This document shows, piece by piece, positions 1 through 7,922 of a stretch of DNA of 11,483 nt; the stretch's first letter is position 1, and each line of letters opens with the position of its first letter. The stretch is taken from assembly GCA_900555875.1 (NCBI GenBank), contig USNB01000022.1, positions 1 to 11,483 on the forward strand. The letters run 5' to 3'. The position numbers and the translations under genes were made by a program. The notes below the pieces were generated by a model. It ran no database searches, had not been told where the DNA came from, and worked only from the letters and a program-made list of their open reading frames with translations. This DNA comes from an uncultured Eubacteriales bacterium. Its GTDB lineage: Bacteria > Bacillota > Clostridia > Christensenellales > Pumilibacteraceae.

Positions 1-101
1 TATATAGCCAAACGGATATTGATAGGTATCGCTCGATGTTTTTATCGAACCACCCACAAACGGAAGAGTAAGAGACTCAAGTCTGCTGCAGCCGGAGAAT
101 G
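1..101 (-). repeat. Direct repeat, second copy of the PFxGGSIKTSS module (cut by window edge)
   Basis: Aligns without gaps to 1159-1259 at an offset of 1,158 bp (386 codons), with about 93 of 101 bases identical by eye. It encodes the start of the insert with GGSIKTSSDTYQYPFGY. The matching copy continues to the left of 1159, so the module should continue beyond the window. Confidence 0.85.
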
Positions 102-3084
102 CAGAACTACCTATACTCGTCACGCCGTCCGGAATAGTGATGCTTGTAAGCCCGGTGCAGCCGGAGAATGCAGCACTGCCTATGCTCGTCACGCTATCGG
201 GTATGATAAGCTCGGTCACGAGCTCACCATTCAAATATAAGTTATGTGCATAGTAAAGCGGATTACTATATACACCGTCAAAATCCACCTCACACCAAGC
301 AGCAAGATCTGTTATATACACAGCGTTAAGTCCGGTGCAACCGTCAAACGCATAGCTGCCTATGCTCGTTACGCCGTTACCGATAGTGATGTTTGTAAGT
401 CCGGTGCAGTCGGAGAATGCATAATCACCTATACTCGTTACGCCATCGGGTATGATAAGCTCGGTCACGAGCTCACCATTCAAATATAAGTTATGTGCGT
501 AGTAAAGCGGATTACTATATACACCGTCAAAATCCACCTCACACCATGCGGCAATATCTGTTATATATACCGCGTTAAGCCTGGTGCAATTGTCGAATGC
601 GTAGCTGCCTATGCTCGTCACGCTATCCGGGATAGTGATGCTCCTAAGTCCGGTGCAACTCTCGAATGCATAACCGCCTATGCTCGTCACGCTGTCAGGG
701 ATAGTGATGCTTGTAAGTCCGGTGCAATTGTAGAATGCATAATCACCTATGCTCGTCACGCCGTCCGGAATAGTGATGCTCGTAAGCCCGGTGCAACCGG
801 AGAATGCATAATCGCCTATGCTCGTCACGCTGTTCGGGATAGTGACGTTTGTAAGTCCGCTGCAGCCACGGAATGCATAATCACCTATGCTCGTCACGCT
901 GTTCGGGATAGTGACGTTTGTAAGACCGGCGCAATTGTAAAATGCAAAACTGCTTATGCTTACTATATCGTTCGGGATAGTGACACTTGTAAGCATATTA
1001 CAATTATAGAATGCACCATAGAGAATATTACCGCCCGTTATCGTAACGCTGCGAAGAGATGAGGGAATGTAGTATGTGGTGTACGTTGTATAACTTGTGC
1101 TGCTGCCGAAATAATATTGCCTTACGCCTGTACTTCCGGTGTAGCTGCTCGTGCCGAATATATAGCCGAATGGATATTGATAGGTATCGCTCGATGTTTT
1201 TATCGAACCACCCGCAAACGGAAGAGTCATCGTCTCAAGACTGCTGCAGCCGGAGAATGTTCCGGTCTCTATGCTCTTTACACTGCTCGGGATAGTGACA
1301 GAGATGAGAGACGTGCGGTCTTCGAACGCGCTTGGCAGTATATATAACGTATCATCGCGAAGAACGGCGTTCACTATATCCTCGGCAGAGCCGACTACAT
1401 TGCGATCGAGATACATTATACCATTTTCGTTTTCCACGGCATTAGCACACGCAGCGATAAATCCCTCGCCGATGTTTTCTACATTTATGCTCTCCGGGAT
1501 AGACACTTCGCGAAGCGAGGGGAAAATGCCCGTATAATCGATCTCGGTCACGCCGTCCTCTATGATTATCGCGGTTATCTTCGGAAGATTGATGCCGTTG
1601 ACCGTCTCGAATATCCCCGAAGGAAGGATCGCGTCGGCGCTTATAGTAAGCGTTATACCGTCGCCTAAAGTACCGGCATTATAGAATATATAATTGCTCG
1701 TCGTATCGATATCGCCGGCTGTAGACGACGCAAAGTACAATGTCGTCAGTCCCGTGCAATTATAGAATGCCGAATTCCCGAATTGCGTTATATCGCCAAG
1801 GATCTTAACATCCTTAAGCCCGCTGCAATAGCTGAATGCGGAATTACCTATCGATGTGATGTTTTCGGGTATCTCTATCGCGGAAAGCGAAGTGCAATAT
1901 TGGAACATGACATTGGGGATCGAAGTTATCGATGACGGCAATGTGATGCTCTCCAGCGACTCGGCATGGCGGAATATGCCTGTTCCGAGCGAGCTCAACG
2001 ACTCGGGCAATTCGATATCCGTCAGCTGTTTACAATCGTCGAAGGCAAAATTCCCTATCGAAGTCACGCCCGCGCCTATGTTTACTACTCTAAGCGAAGC
2101 ACAGCCGGCAAATGCAGACGTGCCTATCGACTGTAATCTGTCGGAGAACGTCAAAGTTTCGAGATATATGCAGTCCTTAAACGCTCTCTCGCCTATCGTG
2201 CTTACCTGCTCTATGTCGTTTATGTCCGAAAGCGAGATGCAGCCCGAAAAAGCGCCGTTACCTATGCTCATGACGCTTTCGGGGATATTGATGCTCGTCA
2301 GCCCCGTGCAACCCTCAAATGCACTTTCCTGTATCTCGATTATAGTATTCGGCAATGTTACCTGTCTTACGGACGTATTGCCGGCAAATGCCCCATTTGC
2401 TATGGCTATGACCTGTAATCCGTCGTACATGGCAGGGATCGCGACCGAAGTCTTTGTTCCTCCGACCCACGTTACTACATAGTAGCTGCTATCATCCGTC
2501 AATTCAAATCTAATATAGTTTTCATATATGGCGTTTACCGTAAGGTCGCCGCCCGACAGGGTATAATCCTCCCATCTGCCGGAGTAATTTTCCTTCTCGG
2601 GCACGGCAGGTTCGGCGACGGACGTATCCTCCACAGTATATTTTTTCGTACTTACGATGATTCCGTCGGCGATAAATGTGATGTTATATTCTATGGGAGT
2701 GTATTCCGCCTCTACGGTGATATCCCCGCCCGTAAGGTCATAATTCTCCCATTCGCCCGTGTAATGCTCTTTTTCCGGCACTTCGGGTTCGTCGATAGAA
2801 GTATCGTTTGCCGTGTATGTATCCGTGCCCACAGTTATGCCGTCGGCTATAAATGTGACCGTGTAAACCGTCTCATCGGACGGCTCTTCGCCCGGATCGT
2901 CGGTGGGGTCGTCGGTCGGTTCATCCGACGGATCGTCATCGGGATCGATCGGCGTAGTTATGCCCGGATCGGGAGTGGGCGTTGGTTCATCGTCCCCACA
3001 CGCCGTGAGCGCCAAAACGCATACCAGCGCGAGCGCCGATATGACAAGAGTCAGGATAAACGTCATAAGTATGCGTTTACTCAT
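1..3084 (-). CDS. BspA-like leucine-rich-repeat surface lipoprotein (3' end outside window)
   Basis: The minus frame stays open for 1,028 codons from ATG at 3084 to the left edge. AGGAGG at 3096-3101 supports this start. Residues 1-29 form a lipoprotein signal peptide: SKR, a hydrophobic core, lipobox LTAC with Cys29. An Asp/Pro/Thr-rich acidic linker follows (about 30-72). Two 59-residue repeats come next (about 74-131 and 133-187, each with TFIADGI and a PEKE-Y-G-W core), resembling the InlB-B/Listeria-Bacteroides type repeats. From about residue 200 on there are about 26 LRR_5 (BspA-like) units of 23 residues, consensus ITIPDSVTSIGDYAFSGCTG. A less regular stretch occupies about 446-582. 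Two insert types interrupt the LRRs: PFxGGSIKTSSDTYQYPFGY (about 620 and again at the left edge) and AAWCEVDFDGVYSNPLYYA (twice). Inferred role: an extracellular, membrane-anchored binding or adhesion protein. The ligand is unknown. Its own promoter precedes it. Confidence 0.9.
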   Translation of the reverse strand, partial: MSKRILMTFILTLVISALALVCVLALTACGDDEPTPTPDPGITTPIDPDDDPSDEPTDDPTDDPGEEPSDETVYTVTFIADGITVGTDTYTANDTSIDEPEVPEKEHYTGEWENYDLTGGDITVEAEYTPIEYNITFIADGIIVSTKKYTVEDTSVAEPAVPEKENYSGRWEDYTLSGGDLTVNAIYENYIRFELTDDSSYYVVTWVGGTKTSVAIPAMYDGLQVIAIANGAFAGNTSVRQVTLPNTIIEIQESAFEGCTGLTSINIPESVMSIGNGAFSGCISLSDINDIEQVSTIGERAFKDCIYLETLTFSDRLQSIGTSAFAGCASLRVVNIGAGVTSIGNFAFDDCKQLTDIELPESLSSLGTGIFRHAESLESITLPSSITSIPNVMFQYCTSLSAIEIPENITSIGNSAFSYCSGLKDVKILGDITQFGNSAFYNCTGLTTLYFASSTAGDIDTTSNYIFYNAGTLGDGITLTISADAILPSGIFETVNGINLPKITAIIIEDGVTEIDYTGIFPSLREVSIPESINVENIGEGFIAACANAVENENGIMYLDRNVVGSAEDIVNAVLRDDTLYILPSAFEDRTSLISVTIPSSVKSIETGTFSGCSSLETMTLPFAGGSIKTSSDTYQYPFGYIFGTSSYTGSTGVRQYYFGSSTSYTTYTTYYIPSSLRSVTITGGNILYGAFYNCNMLTSVTIPNDIVSISSFAFYNCAGLTNVTIPNSVTSIGDYAFRGCSGLTNVTIPNSVTSIGDYAFSGCTGLTSITIPDGVTSIGDYAFYNCTGLTSITIPDSVTSIGGYAFESCTGLRSITIPDSVTSIGSYAFDNCTRLNAVYITDIAAWCEVDFDGVYSNPLYYAHNLYLNGELVTELIIPDGVTSIGDYAFSDCTGLTNITIGNGVTSIGSYAFDGCTGLNAVYITDLAAWCEVDFDGVYSNPLYYAHNLYLNGELVTELIIPDSVTSIGSAAFSGCTGLTSITIPDGVTSIGSSAFSGCSRLESLTLPFVGGSIKTSSDTYQYPFGYI
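196..297 (-). repeat. 102-bp near-perfect direct repeat, copy 1 (LRR insert module)
   Basis: This stretch matches 445-546 at an offset of exactly 249 bp (83 codons), with one difference (position 250 A against 499 G). It encodes the insert containing AAWCEVDFDGVYSNPLYYA and NLYLNGELVTELIIPD of the LRR protein. The surrounding 69-bp LRR units are more diverged, so this core was duplicated recently or homogenised by gene conversion. Confidence 0.9.
445..546 (-). repeat. 102-bp near-perfect direct repeat, copy 2 (LRR insert module)
   Basis: Partner of 196-297, with 101 of 102 bases identical in the same orientation and reading frame. The two copies are separated by two LRR units plus flanking sequence, giving an 83-residue higher-order repeat inside the surface protein. 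Confidence 0.9.
570..1000 (-). repeat. Tandem 69-bp LRR array
   Basis: The marker TATGCT (the complement of the codons ending each SIG motif) recurs at 610, 679, 748, 817, 886 and 955, exactly 69 bp apart, which is one 23-residue LRR_5 unit. Adjacent units share long identical stretches; for example, about 30 bp ending near 856 is repeated near 925. Edges are approximate because flanking units continue with more divergence. Such arrays can change copy number by slippage or recombination without breaking the frame. Confidence 0.85.
1159..1259 (-). repeat. Direct repeat, first copy of the PFxGGSIKTSS module
   Basis: This is the N-terminal-proximal copy of the insert found again at 1-101. Downstream in the protein it continues with a Ser/Thr/Tyr-rich stretch (GTSSYTGSTG, then many S, T and Y residues) before the LRR pattern resumes at about residue 670 with SVTITGG. 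Confidence 0.85.
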
Positions 3085-3095
3085 TTTTTACGATA

Positions 3096-3101
3096 CCTCC
3101 T
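3096..3101 (-). promoter_or_regulatory. Ribosome binding site of the LRR lipoprotein gene
   Basis: AGGAGG on the minus strand, followed by T and a 10-nt A-rich spacer to ATG at 3084. It fixes the start codon, from which the signal peptide reads directly. Confidence 0.8.
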
Positions 3102-3111
3102 CTCATTCCGT

Positions 3112-3212
3112 CCGGGAGCATATCCCGGGTGCATGCATGCGGATATATATCCGCCGTTCTTCGGTCCGCCTGCCGCGCTTCCTTATAATGCGGCAGTGCA
3201 CGTCTTGACGTG
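3112..3212 (-). promoter_or_regulatory. Structured 5' leader with four consecutive hairpins
   Basis: Between the predicted transcription start (about 3225) and the RBS lie four perfect inverted repeats. In transcript order: CACGTC/GACGTG at 3199-3212 with a 2-nt centre; CTGCCGC/GCGGCAG at 3170-3196 with a 13-nt loop; the 16-nt palindrome GCGGATATATATCCGC at 3139-3154; and CCGGGA/TCCCGG at 3112-3128 with a 5-nt loop. I do not recognise a known riboswitch class. Possible roles are mRNA stabilisation, translational control or protein binding. The last hairpin ends 10 nt before the RBS. Confidence 0.5.
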
Positions 3213-3231
3213 TTTTACATTTTCTTGTAAT

Positions 3232-3260
3232 ATTATAACATTTAATATTCGATTTGACAA
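3232..3260 (-). promoter_or_regulatory. Sigma-A-type promoter of the LRR lipoprotein gene
   Basis: Minus strand: -35 TTGTCA (3260-3255), 17-bp spacer, -10 TATAAT (3237-3232) preceded by TGT, an extended -10 feature. Predicted transcription start near 3225, giving a leader of about 140 nt. Confidence 0.8.
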
Positions 3261-3270
3261 GGTTATCCGC

Positions 3271-3285
3271 TGACAGGTTCTGTCG
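3271..3285. promoter_or_regulatory. TGACAG-N3-CTGTC dyad upstream of the lipoprotein promoter
   Basis: TGACAG-GTT-CTGTCG, a near-perfect dyad, sits about 10 bp upstream of the -35 box. It matches the form of the two dyads at 3421-3435 and 3437-3451. It is a plausible operator for an unidentified regulator; function is inferred from symmetry and position only. Confidence 0.4.
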
Positions 3286-3340
3286 GTCATAAACATTTCT
3301 GTAATTTTTTATTCTCATAAAAACCGATCATGACCGTTTC

Positions 3341-3400
3341 ACTCCGCCATTCCGTGGCGTGTTGCGTCCCACCTCCCCTCGGAGGGCGCGGGGAGGTAAG
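3341..3400. repeat. GC-rich inverted-repeat element in the intergenic region
   Basis: Two stem-loops lie side by side: CGCCA/TGGCG at 3345-3359 (5-nt loop) and ACCTCCCC/GGGGAGGT at 3371-3397 (11-nt loop). The stretch is much richer in GC than its AT-rich surroundings. It resembles the short REP-like palindromic elements containing CCTCCCCTCGGAGGG that I recall being dispersed in gut Clostridia genomes, but that link is from memory. It could also act as an mRNA-stabilising or terminating structure. Confidence 0.45.
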
Positions 3401-3419
3401 AAATATAGATATATAATAA

Positions 3420-3452
3420 ATGTCAGCTCCTGTCAATGACAGAAACTGACAT
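3420..3452 (-). terminator. Terminator-like hairpin after the ABC exporter operon / tandem dyads
   Basis: Minus strand: ATGTCAG, TTT, CTGTC, loop ATT, GACAG, GAG, CTGACAT. The arms are perfect and the TTT/GAG bulge can close as U-G, U-A, U-G in RNA of this strand (on the other strand it is a mismatch), giving a 15-bp stem. A T-rich but interrupted tract follows. It begins 26 nt after the exporter stop codon. The same bases also read as two tandem TGWCAG-N3-CTGWCA dyads (3421-3435, 3437-3451), so a protein-binding role is an alternative. Confidence 0.55.
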
Positions 3453-3478
3453 CAAAATTGCGGAATCGCCTTTTGGTT

Positions 3479-5497
3479 TTATTCCAGCTCGAATGCGCCG
3501 GTATAGAGTTTATAGTAAGTTCCCTGCTGTTCGAGAAGCTGCTCGTGCGTGCCGCGCTCTATGATGCGGCCGTGGTCGAGCACCATGATAACGTTGGAGT
3601 TACGCACGGTGGACAGCCTGTGAGCGATAACGAATACCGTACGGTCCGCCATCAGCTTATCCATGCCGCTCTGCACGAGCTGTTCGGTACGCGTATCGAT
3701 CGAGCTGGTCGCCTCGTCGAGAATGAGAACGGGAGCGTTCTCGCATGCCGTGCGTGCGATGGAAAGCAGCTGACGCTGTCCCTGCGAGAGGTTGGCTCCG
3801 TCCGACTCGAGCATGGTATCGTACCCGTCGGGCAGACGCATTATGAAGTCGTGGGCATTGGCGAGTTTCGCCGCTTCTATCACTTCCTCGTCCGTCGCAT
3901 CCAGCTTGCCGTAGCGTATGTTGTCCTTTATCGTACCCGTGAACAGGTTGGTATCCTGGAGCACGATGCCGAGCGAACGGCGCAGATCGGGTTTCTTTAT
4001 CTTGTTGATATTTATGCCGTCGTAACGGATCTTGCCGTCCTCGATGTCGTAGAAACGGTTTATGAGGTTCGTTATCGTAGTCTTGCCAGCTCCGGTCGCG
4101 CCGACAAACGCGACTTTCTGTCCGGGTTTCGCATACAGCGTGACGTCGTGAAGAACGGTCTTTCCGGGGACGTATGCGAAATCTACGTCATGCATTTCTA
4201 TATCGCCCTTAAGCTCGACATACGTCACAGTGCCTTCCGCGCGGTGAGGATGTTTCCATGCCCACAGACCGGTATACGTGTCGCTGGGTTCGACCCCGCC
4301 GTCAGCGGTGCGCTTTGCCCACACGAGCTCTACATATCCGTTATCCTCTTCGGGCGGTTCGTCCATTATCGCGAATATGCGGTTCCCGCCCGCCTTCGCC
4401 ATGGCGACGAAGTTGATCTGCTGCGATATCGTGGCTATCTGCTGCGTGAACGATTTAGCGATGGACAGGAATCCGACGACGACCGCAATGAGCTGCATAT
4501 CGAATCCCGGAATGGCGTTGCCCAGCCCGATGTTGTATCCGCCGAGCACTATTATGAGCGAGCCCACTATGGCGATGATGACGTAAAGGATATTGCCTAT
4601 GTTCTGGAGCACGGGCATGAGAACGTTGGCGTATGTGTTCGCCGCCGTAGCATGACGGCACAGCATATCGTTACGCTCGTCGAAGTCCTTCTTCGCCGCA
4701 TCCTCGTGGCAGAATACCTTGATCACCTTCTGCCCGTGCATGGACTCCTCTATGTAGCCGTCCACCTTGCCGAGAGCGGTCTGCTGCAGGATATAATATC
4801 TCGACGACGCTCCGCCTATCTTCGTCACGACGAATATCATGATGCCTACGACGCCGAGCACTATCAGCAGCAGCCACAGACTGTATACCAGCATTATAAC
4901 GAGCAGAGCCGTCAGCGTTACTACCGAGATTATGAGCTGCGGCAACGTCTGACATATGAACTGGCGAAGCGCGTCAACATCGTTCGTGTATACGCTCATG
5001 ATATCGCCGGAAAGATGCCTGTCGAAATAACTTATAGGCAGAGCCTGCATCTTCACGAACATGTCGCGGCGGATCTGATAGAGCACGCCCTGCCCGATTC
5101 GCGCCATGAGCACGTTATAAGTCGTCGAGAATGCGACCGCCACAAGATACAGAGCGCTTGCCACGATAAGGAACGTCCACAGGGGCATAACGCCCGAATC
5201 TCCGCCGCCGAGCGTACCCGGCTCGATATAGTTGTTCGTCAGCATCATCAGTATGACGGGTATCATGGCGGTGCCTATCGACCCGATGATGATGGATATC
5301 ACGACAAGGATGAATCTTGCCTTGTAATACTTGAATATATAACCGAGTATCCGCCCGAACACCTTGGTCCTGGGACCCTCTTTCTGCTGCTTCTTGTGCT
5401 CGCGGAGCATCTTCTTGAGCTGCTTTGGATCGTTTATGCCCTCGGCATCGAAGCCCTCGGGAATGACTCCCGTCTGTTTATTGTTAAGCGATGGCAT
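3479..5497 (-). CDS. Heterodimeric ABC exporter subunit with canonical ATPase site (permease-ATPase fusion)
   Basis: This is a half-transporter of 672 residues with a type-I exporter membrane domain (about 45-375) and a C-terminal nucleotide-binding domain. Visible motifs: Walker A GATGAGKTT (466-474), Q-loop Gln514, signature LSQGQ (570-574), Walker B LILDEATSS with catalytic Glu595, H-loop His626. The noncanonical signature LSQGQ would pair with the degenerate site of the upstream partner. About 45 residues (380-425, containing WAWKHPH) are inserted between the two domains. I chose ATG 5497, not the ATG 63 bases earlier, because AAGGAGG lies 6 nt before it and the start overlaps the upstream gene by 14 nt, indicating translational coupling. 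Family knowledge points to drug, lipid or peptide export; the substrate cannot be read from the sequence. A hairpin follows the stop. Confidence 0.93.
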   Translation of the reverse strand: MPSLNNKQTGVIPEGFDAEGINDPKQLKKMLREHKKQQKEGPRTKVFGRILGYIFKYYKARFILVVISIIIGSIGTAMIPVILMMLTNNYIEPGTLGGGDSGVMPLWTFLIVASALYLVAVAFSTTYNVLMARIGQGVLYQIRRDMFVKMQALPISYFDRHLSGDIMSVYTNDVDALRQFICQTLPQLIISVVTLTALLVIMLVYSLWLLLIVLGVVGIMIFVVTKIGGASSRYYILQQTALGKVDGYIEESMHGQKVIKVFCHEDAAKKDFDERNDMLCRHATAANTYANVLMPVLQNIGNILYVIIAIVGSLIIVLGGYNIGLGNAIPGFDMQLIAVVVGFLSIAKSFTQQIATISQQINFVAMAKAGGNRIFAIMDEPPEEDNGYVELVWAKRTADGGVEPSDTYTGLWAWKHPHRAEGTVTYVELKGDIEMHDVDFAYVPGKTVLHDVTLYAKPGQKVAFVGATGAGKTTITNLINRFYDIEDGKIRYDGININKIKKPDLRRSLGIVLQDTNLFTGTIKDNIRYGKLDATDEEVIEAAKLANAHDFIMRLPDGYDTMLESDGANLSQGQRQLLSIARTACENAPVLILDEATSSIDTRTEQLVQSGMDKLMADRTVFVIAHRLSTVRNSNVIMVLDHGRIIERGTHEQLLEQQGTYYKLYTGAFELE

Positions 5498-7354
5498 TTC
5501 CGTCCTCCTTTTCGTCAGACTTCTTATTCTGTATCTCGTACGCTTCGCGGTATATCGCACTGCTCTTGAGCAGTTCCTCGTGAGTGCCCACCGCGGATAT
5601 CCTGCCGCCGTCCATGACGATTATCCTGTCCGCATCCTCGAAGCTGGATACGCGCTGCGCGATTATGATCTTTGTCGAATGCGGAAGCGATTCAGCCATG
5701 GCTTTGCGTATGAGCGCGTCCGTCTTGGTATCCACCGCGCTCGTGGAATCATCGAATATTATTATCTTGGGATCGGCTATGAGCGCACGCGCTATGCAAA
5801 GTCTCTGGCGCTGACCGCCCGAAACGTTCGTGCCTCCTTGCTCTATGTAGGTGTCGTAACCGTCGGGCATCTGCGAAATGAATTCGTCCGCCTGAGCAAG
5901 CTTGCACGCGGCGACTATCTCCTCATCTGTCGCATCCGGTTTTCCCCAGCGTATGTTCTCCTTTATCGTGCCGGAAAAGAGCACATTCTTCTGGAGCACC
6001 ATGGCTACGTTTTTACGGAGCGATTCGAGATCGTATTCGCGGACATCCGTACCTCCTACCTTGACCGACCCCGTAGTGACATCGTACAGACGCGGTATGA
6101 GCTGGACGAGCGTCGTCTTGCTCGACCCCGTACCGCCGAGCACGCCTATCGTCTCGCCCGAAGCGATCTTCAGCCGGACGTCTTTGAGCGCGCATTTATC
6201 GTCATCTCCGGCATACGAGAAATCCACGTTATCGAATTCGATCGATCCGTCAGCGACTTCCGTCTTTCCGTTCGCGGGAGACTCGAGCGTGCTCTCCGTT
6301 CCGAGAACGGTGACTATACGGCGCGCCGACTCTACCGCCATGACTATCATGACGAATACCATTACGAGCATGATCATGCTCATGAGTATCATTATCGCAT
6401 ACTGCACGAGCGCGGAAAGATCGCCGATATACAGTTCGCCGCCTATCGTAACGGTCGGACCGCCAACGATGAACACGGTGCAAAGCGTGCACGTGGTGAG
6501 GATGAGAACGAACATGATGAAATACACTATGGGGTTGCTGAGCGCAAGCAGCGTCTCCGCCTTCGTGAAGTCCTTGCGCACGTCCGTAGCCGCATCGTCG
6601 AATTTCTGTATCTCGTAATCCTCGCGCACGAACGCCTTGACCGCGCGCGCCGCATGTACGTTCTCCTGTATGCGCAGGTTCATGTTATCGTACTTCTTGA
6701 ACACGCGGTTGAATATAGGCATCGCACGCTTGGGGATGAGCGCCATCGCACCGAGGAGCAAGAGCGCCGCGGCAAGAAAAATAAGCGCGATGAACCAGTT
6801 CTTCGTGAACGCCATGATAAGAGACGCAATAAACATAAGCGGGCTGCGTACCGCTATACGTATTATCATCATGTATGCGTTCTGCACGTTGGTGACGTCC
6901 GTCGTAAGACGGGTGACGAGCGAAGACGTGGAGAACGAATCGATGTTTTCGAAAGAGAAATCCTGAATCTTATAATACAGATCCTTTCTGAGATTCTTCG
7001 CAAATCCGGCAGACGCGCGTGCGCAGAACATGCCGGACAGTAATCCGAAGGTAAGCGACAGCGCCGCCATGCCGATGAGCATGCCCGCATACGCGAATAC
7101 ATAGCCTATCGCCGAAGCGGTGAGAGCACCCGTTATGCTCACGCCCGTCCTGACGCCTATTATCGTGAAATAATGTATTACGGTCGTTCCGCCCGTCCCC
7201 TCCATTCCTGCGGTGCTCACGCCCTGTATAAAATTGACCAGATCGGAGCACACAAGGGGGATGAACACCTCGAGCACGACTTCGAGCGCAACGAATACTA
7301 TGGAAAGTATGCTGGGAACTTTGTATTCCCTTACGCTCTTTGCCAGTTTTCCTA

Positions 7355-7358
<4 letters not shown>
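5484..7358 (-). CDS. Heterodimeric ABC exporter subunit with degenerate ATPase site
   Basis: This is a half-transporter of 624 residues with a membrane domain (about 10-345) and a nucleotide-binding domain. Walker A is GGTGSSKTT (408-416), Q-loop Gln456, signature VSGGQ (512-516). Walker B reads IIIFDDSTS, with Asp537 where the catalytic Glu is expected. The H-loop is AQR, with Gln568 replacing His. These substitutions are the known hallmark of the low-activity half in heterodimers such as TM287/288 and BmrCD; its intact signature would serve the partner's active site. The ATG overlaps the marR stop (ATGA, 4 nt), with GGAGG 13 nt upstream inside marR. Co-transcription with marR and the second subunit suggests one inducible efflux pump. 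Substrate unknown. Confidence 0.93.
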
Positions 7359-7795
<437 letters not shown>

Positions 7796-7825
7796 TTTGC
7801 AATTACTTCCTTGCGTTTATTTCGA

Positions 7826-7839
7826 TAGGTAGTAACCTA
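7826..7839. promoter_or_regulatory. Putative MarR operator, distal copy (O3)
   Basis: TAGGT-AGTA-ACCTA is an inverted repeat with perfect 5-bp arms and a 4-bp centre in the marR leader, about 30 nt before the start codon. It matches the site at 7885-7898 at 12 of 14 positions, and the 11-mer AGTAACCTAAC occurs at both 7831-7841 and 7890-7900. Confidence 0.5.
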
Positions 7840-7883
7840 ACTGTTTTATGTTCTATTACCCGCATATTAAAAGACCATTAAAA

Positions 7884-7922
7884 ATAGTGAGTAACCTAAC
7901 GAATTATCAGTATACTCACTAT
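7884..7922. promoter_or_regulatory. Putative MarR operators over the promoter (O1/O2 inverted pair)
   Basis: ATAGTGAGTA (7884-7893) and TACTCACTAT (7913-7922) are perfect 10-bp inverted arms separated by 19 bp. They come from two copies of the same 14-mer in opposite orientation: TAGTGAGTAACCTA on the plus strand (7885-7898) and TAGTGAGTATACTG on the minus strand (7921-7908), the latter covering the -10 box. A protein bound here would block initiation, consistent with repression by the adjacent MarR protein. Confidence 0.55.

Larger units (their letters stand above)
3085..3478. other. 394-nt gene-free region between exporter operon and lipoprotein gene
   Basis: No coding region is credible here. 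The one small minus frame (3318-3103, 71 codons) runs straight through the promoter and leader hairpins and has no good ribosome binding site. The stretch instead holds, from 3478 down: a terminator-like hairpin, the GC-rich stem-loop pair, a small hairpin followed by five T's (3325-3336 on the minus strand), the third TGWCAG dyad, the promoter and the structured leader. All are listed separately except the small hairpin, whose stem of about five pairs is too weak to call. Confidence 0.7.

Noticed and set aside
570..1040. Regularly spaced repeats that could suggest a CRISPR array
   Set aside because: The period is exactly 69 bp with no unique spacers, and the units translate in frame as LRR_5 repeats of one protein.
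19..1062. Three consecutive plus-strand frames with repeated ECxxAYARHAV units
   Set aside because: The repeats are the antisense reading of the 69-bp LRR units. The minus frame is continuous for 1,028 codons with signal peptide, RBS and promoter.
3103..3318. A 71-codon minus-strand frame upstream of the lipoprotein gene
   Set aside because: It spans the promoter and all leader hairpins, has a basic random-like composition and no ribosome binding site.
5498..5560. An upstream start for the second ABC subunit (ATG at 5560, 693 residues)
   Set aside because: The extra 21 residues (Arg/Thr/Lys-rich) lie inside the coding sequence of the first subunit. The ATG at 5497 has AAGGAGG at ideal spacing.
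3458..5569. A 703-codon open frame on the plus strand
   Set aside because: It lies opposite the second ABC subunit, which has every expected motif. The translation is rich in Arg, His and Tyr with no recognisable domain; it is an antisense shadow of codon bias.
5364..7043. A 559-codon open frame on the plus strand
   Set aside because: Shadow of the first ABC subunit: Arg/His/Tyr-rich, no domain, no credible promoter or ribosome binding site. The long plus frames at 8434-9501 and 9893-10873 are likewise shadows of plsX/plsC and the permease.
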